From Roseovarius azorensis (GTDB taxonomy: Bacteria > Pseudomonadota > Alphaproteobacteria > Rhodobacterales > Rhodobacteraceae): 64,000 nucleotides of DNA. The translations under genes were made by a program, and so were the position numbers. The notes under the pieces are model-generated. The model made no database searches. It saw only the letters and a list, made by a program, of their open reading frames with translations, and was not told the origin of the DNA. Below, piece after piece: positions 62,101 through 64,000 of the stretch (positions within the stretch are counted from its first letter, which is position 1; every line of letters starts with the position of its first letter). The stretch spans positions 1 through 64,000 of the forward strand of contig NZ_FOAG01000003.1 in assembly GCF_900109455.1 (NCBI RefSeq), read 5' to 3'.

Positions 62101-63252
62101 TCACGCCACCCCGGCACGCCCAAGCACCGCGCGCGCCGCGCGCAGGCCCGGAGGGTCGCCGCCCTCGCCCAGACGCTGCATGGTCAGATCCATCGCCTGC
62201 CGCTGACAGTCAGGACGCCCCATGAGGTCGATGAGCGCAGGTGCAATGCGATCAGGGCGGCAATTTCGACCGATAAACTCCGGCACCGCGCGGCTGTCGC
62301 TGACGAGATTGACCAGCGTGAGCGTATCGACGCTCAGCAGCCGCGAGATGATCGCACGGCTGAGCCAGTTCATGTCATAGGCGATGATCATCGGGGTACG
62401 CGCCGCGGCCAGTTCCAGCGACACCGTGCCCGAGGCGGCAAGCGCCCAGTCGGCGGCGTGAAAGGCGCAGGCCTTGTCCAGCGCGAAATCCGGGCCGGAT
62501 GGCGCCAGGATCAGCGGCTGTATGGCCCAGTCGCGCGTCAGATCGCGCACCAGGGGGGCGACATGCGCCGTTGTCGGCAGCACAAGGCGGATGCCGGGGC
62601 GCGCCGCTGCAATTCGGCTGGCCACTTCTCCGAATACCGGCGCAAGGCGCGTCACCTCGCCCCGGCGCGAGCCGGGCAAGACCAGCAGGAACGGTTGATC
62701 ACCGAGCGCATGGCGGGCACGGAACTCCGCCTGCTGCTCCGCGCTCGGGTGCTGTTCGGCCACCACCGGGTGACCGACAAAATCGCATTCCATCCCCGCC
62801 GCCTGCATGTAGGGCGGCTCGAACGGCAACAGGGCAAGCACATGGTCGATCACGCGGGCCATTTTCTGCGCCCGCCCCGCCCGCCACGCCCAGACCGAGG
62901 GGGCAACATAATGCACGGTGCGGATGTCGTTCCGCGCGGCCTTGACGCGCCGCGCCACGCGCAGACAGAAATCGGGACTGTCGATGGTGATAAGCAGGTC
63001 AGGCGCGGTGTCGAGAACCGCCGCGACGGTCTGGTTCAGGCGGCGCTTGAGATGCGGATATCTGGGCAGGATTTCCGCAAGACCCATGACGCTGAGATCC
63101 TCCATCGGAAACAGGCTGCGCAGGCCCTCGGCCTGCATCAGGGGACCGCCAACACCGTGAAATTCCGGCGTGGCAAGCGATGCGAGCCCCGCCATCAGCG
63201 CCGCCCCCAGCTTGTCGCCCGACGCTTCGCCGGCGATGACAAAGACCTTCAC
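62101..63252 (-). CDS. lpxB: lipid-A-disaccharide synthase
   Basis: Membrane-associated glycosyltransferase of the GT19 family that joins UDP-diacylglucosamine and lipid X, 383 residues from the GTG at 63252. Hallmarks: VKVFVIAGEASGDKLGA at the start, FHGVGGPLMQAEGLRSLFPMEDLSVMGLAEIL, the HYVAPSVWAWRAGRAQKMA segment and LLVLPGSRRGEV. The GTG overlaps the lpxI stop (GTGA); the ATG eight codons upstream would lie inside lpxI. The identification is supported by the adjacent lpxI, whose product is its donor precursor enzyme. Confidence 0.96.
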   Translation of the reverse strand: MKVFVIAGEASGDKLGAALMAGLASLATPEFHGVGGPLMQAEGLRSLFPMEDLSVMGLAEILPRYPHLKRRLNQTVAAVLDTAPDLLITIDSPDFCLRVARRVKAARNDIRTVHYVAPSVWAWRAGRAQKMARVIDHVLALLPFEPPYMQAAGMECDFVGHPVVAEQHPSAEQQAEFRARHALGDQPFLLVLPGSRRGEVTRLAPVFGEVASRIAAARPGIRLVLPTTAHVAPLVRDLTRDWAIQPLILAPSGPDFALDKACAFHAADWALAASGTVSLELAAARTPMIIAYDMNWLSRAIISRLLSVDTLTLVNLVSDSRAVPEFIGRNCRPDRIAPALIDLMGRPDCQRQAMDLTMQRLGEGGDPPGLRAARAVLGRAGVA

Positions 63253-64000
63253 GGATCCGCTCCGGGACGAACCCACAGAAACATGCCGCGCGCGGCGAGT
63301 GCCGCGCAGACATTCTCGGGTTCCAGCACCATCACGCCACCCGCCACGATCACGATGCCGTCCAGCCCGGCTTCGGCGGCGCGCATCGCTGTCTCGGGAC
63401 CGATCAGCGGCATGTCTGCGCGCAGATCCTGCCCCGGCTTGGGCGCCTTGTAGAGCAGACCGCCCGCAGGCCGGTCGGGCCCGTTATCCGTGGCACTGAG
63501 CCAGTCGGCCACGCCGCCAACCGCCCGCTCCGCAATATCGAACGGATCGAGCGACCAGCCGTCATCTGCCCCCGGCCGGACAAGATCACCCAACATGGCG
63601 TCGGTGCCACGATCGTCCTCGCGCGCAATGATGCACCCCGCCCGCACCACCACCGCCTGCCCCAGATCCGCACGCCCCATTTCGGCGAGGACCGCCTCGG
63701 CCATTTCGATATCGGCGTCGATCCCGCCCGGCAGCGCACCGCTGAGCAACCCCGGCGCGGGCAACAGCTCCGGCGCAAGCTCCGCCGCGCCGACCACGGC
63801 GATACCCTGCTCTTCGACGATGGCGATGATCTCGCGCAGCGTGCCGTCATCGCCCCGCGCCAGTGCCGATTGCAGACGGGGAACGAGAGGCGCGGTGGCA
63901 AGGTCGATACGCGCGGCATCGACCGGCGGTCGACGCATGGCCCCGGCCATGCACAGCCGGCTCACCCCCCTGTCGCGCAACGTGTTCAACAGCGTGCCGA
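63249..64000 (-). CDS. lpxI: LpxI-type UDP-2,3-diacylglucosamine hydrolase (5' truncated by window end)
   Basis: Makes lipid X from UDP-2,3-diacylglucosamine in lipid A synthesis; the alphaproteobacterial alternative to LpxH. The frame is open to base 64000, so the N-terminus lies outside the window. Family segments: VSRLCMAGAMRRPP, AIVEEQGIAVVGAAELAPELLPAPG, GQAVVVRAGCIIAREDDRGTDAML and the C-terminal RADMPLIGPETAMRAAEAGLDGIVIVAGGVMVLE. It is followed by lpxB with a four-base overlap, the usual order of the lpx cluster. Confidence 0.93.
   Translation of the reverse strand, partial: GTLLNTLRDRGVSRLCMAGAMRRPPVDAARIDLATAPLVPRLQSALARGDDGTLREIIAIVEEQGIAVVGAAELAPELLPAPGLLSGALPGGIDADIEMAEAVLAEMGRADLGQAVVVRAGCIIAREDDRGTDAMLGDLVRPGADDGWSLDPFDIAERAVGGVADWLSATDNGPDRPAGGLLYKAPKPGQDLRADMPLIGPETAMRAAEAGLDGIVIVAGGVMVLEPENVCAALAARGMFLWVRPGADP

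Overview
The window is GC-rich, densely packed chromosomal DNA from an alphaproteobacterium, most likely Rhodobacterales (Roseobacter/Paracoccaceae type). The reasons are the heterotetrameric sarcosine oxidase operon in soxB-D-A-G order, a fused TAXI-type TRAP transporter, a DctB/DctD pair, an aerobic molybdenum hydroxylase, a small folate/corrinoid methyl-transfer cluster preceded by a short 'virulence factor' protein, and many four-base stop/start overlaps. No phage, plasmid, CRISPR array, rRNA or complete insertion sequence is visible. The assignment is inference from gene content, not from a marker search.

Layout. 1-3.4 kb: truncated LysR regulator, creatinase, HlyU-family protein and a YefM/YoeB toxin-antitoxin pair. 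3.5-7.5 kb: dnaG-rpoD. 7.6-13 kb: sarcosine oxidase soxBDAG plus a small exported protein. 13-20.3 kb: TAXI-TRAP permease and binding protein, DctD/DctB-like two-component system, GlcG/HbpS protein. 20.46 kb: tRNA-Leu(CAA). 20.7-24.3 kb: YqaA/DedA-like protein, DsbB, then an Lrp regulator divergent from arginase and ornithine cyclodeaminase. 24.3-26.8 kb: two glycosyltransferase-like genes and an isochorismatase-family hydrolase. 27-31 kb: three-subunit molybdenum hydroxylase with a MoaD-like partner. 31.1-33.2 kb: small ORF, rlmE, ppx/gppA. 33.4-35.8 kb: virulence-factor protein, MetF-like reductase and methyl-THF methyltransferase, closed by a clear terminator. 36-39.9 kb: LuxR-type response regulator divergent from a periplasmic pterin-fold protein and a hybrid histidine kinase. 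40-50.3 kb: RND efflux pair, tamA-tamB, TfoX-like protein. 50.3-50.65 kb: repeat mosaic. 50.6-64 kb: PLP enzyme, Asp/Glu-racemase-family protein, anmK, tyrS, aroB-aroK, small membrane protein, exported protein, xerD, CorC-like transporter, ABC ATPase, lpxB and partial lpxI.

How the genes work together. Creatinase would yield sarcosine and urea; SoxBDAG would demethylate sarcosine to glycine with the carbon captured as 5,10-methylene-THF; the MetF-like and methyl-THF methyltransferase genes handle the next two folate steps. Arginase and ornithine cyclodeaminase convert arginine to proline. TamA/TamB, RND, LpxI/LpxB and AnmK serve the envelope.

The least expected signal is a dispersed structured repeat of about 170 bp. 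It is present three times (26849-27023 and 35832-36008 on +, 50399-50565 on -), each time between convergent genes. Two of its hairpins change sequence between copies while staying perfectly paired, which points to a conserved DNA or RNA structure. A second candidate is the sensor/kinase/regulator module at 36-39.9 kb, whose divergent promoter holds a 29-bp dyad.
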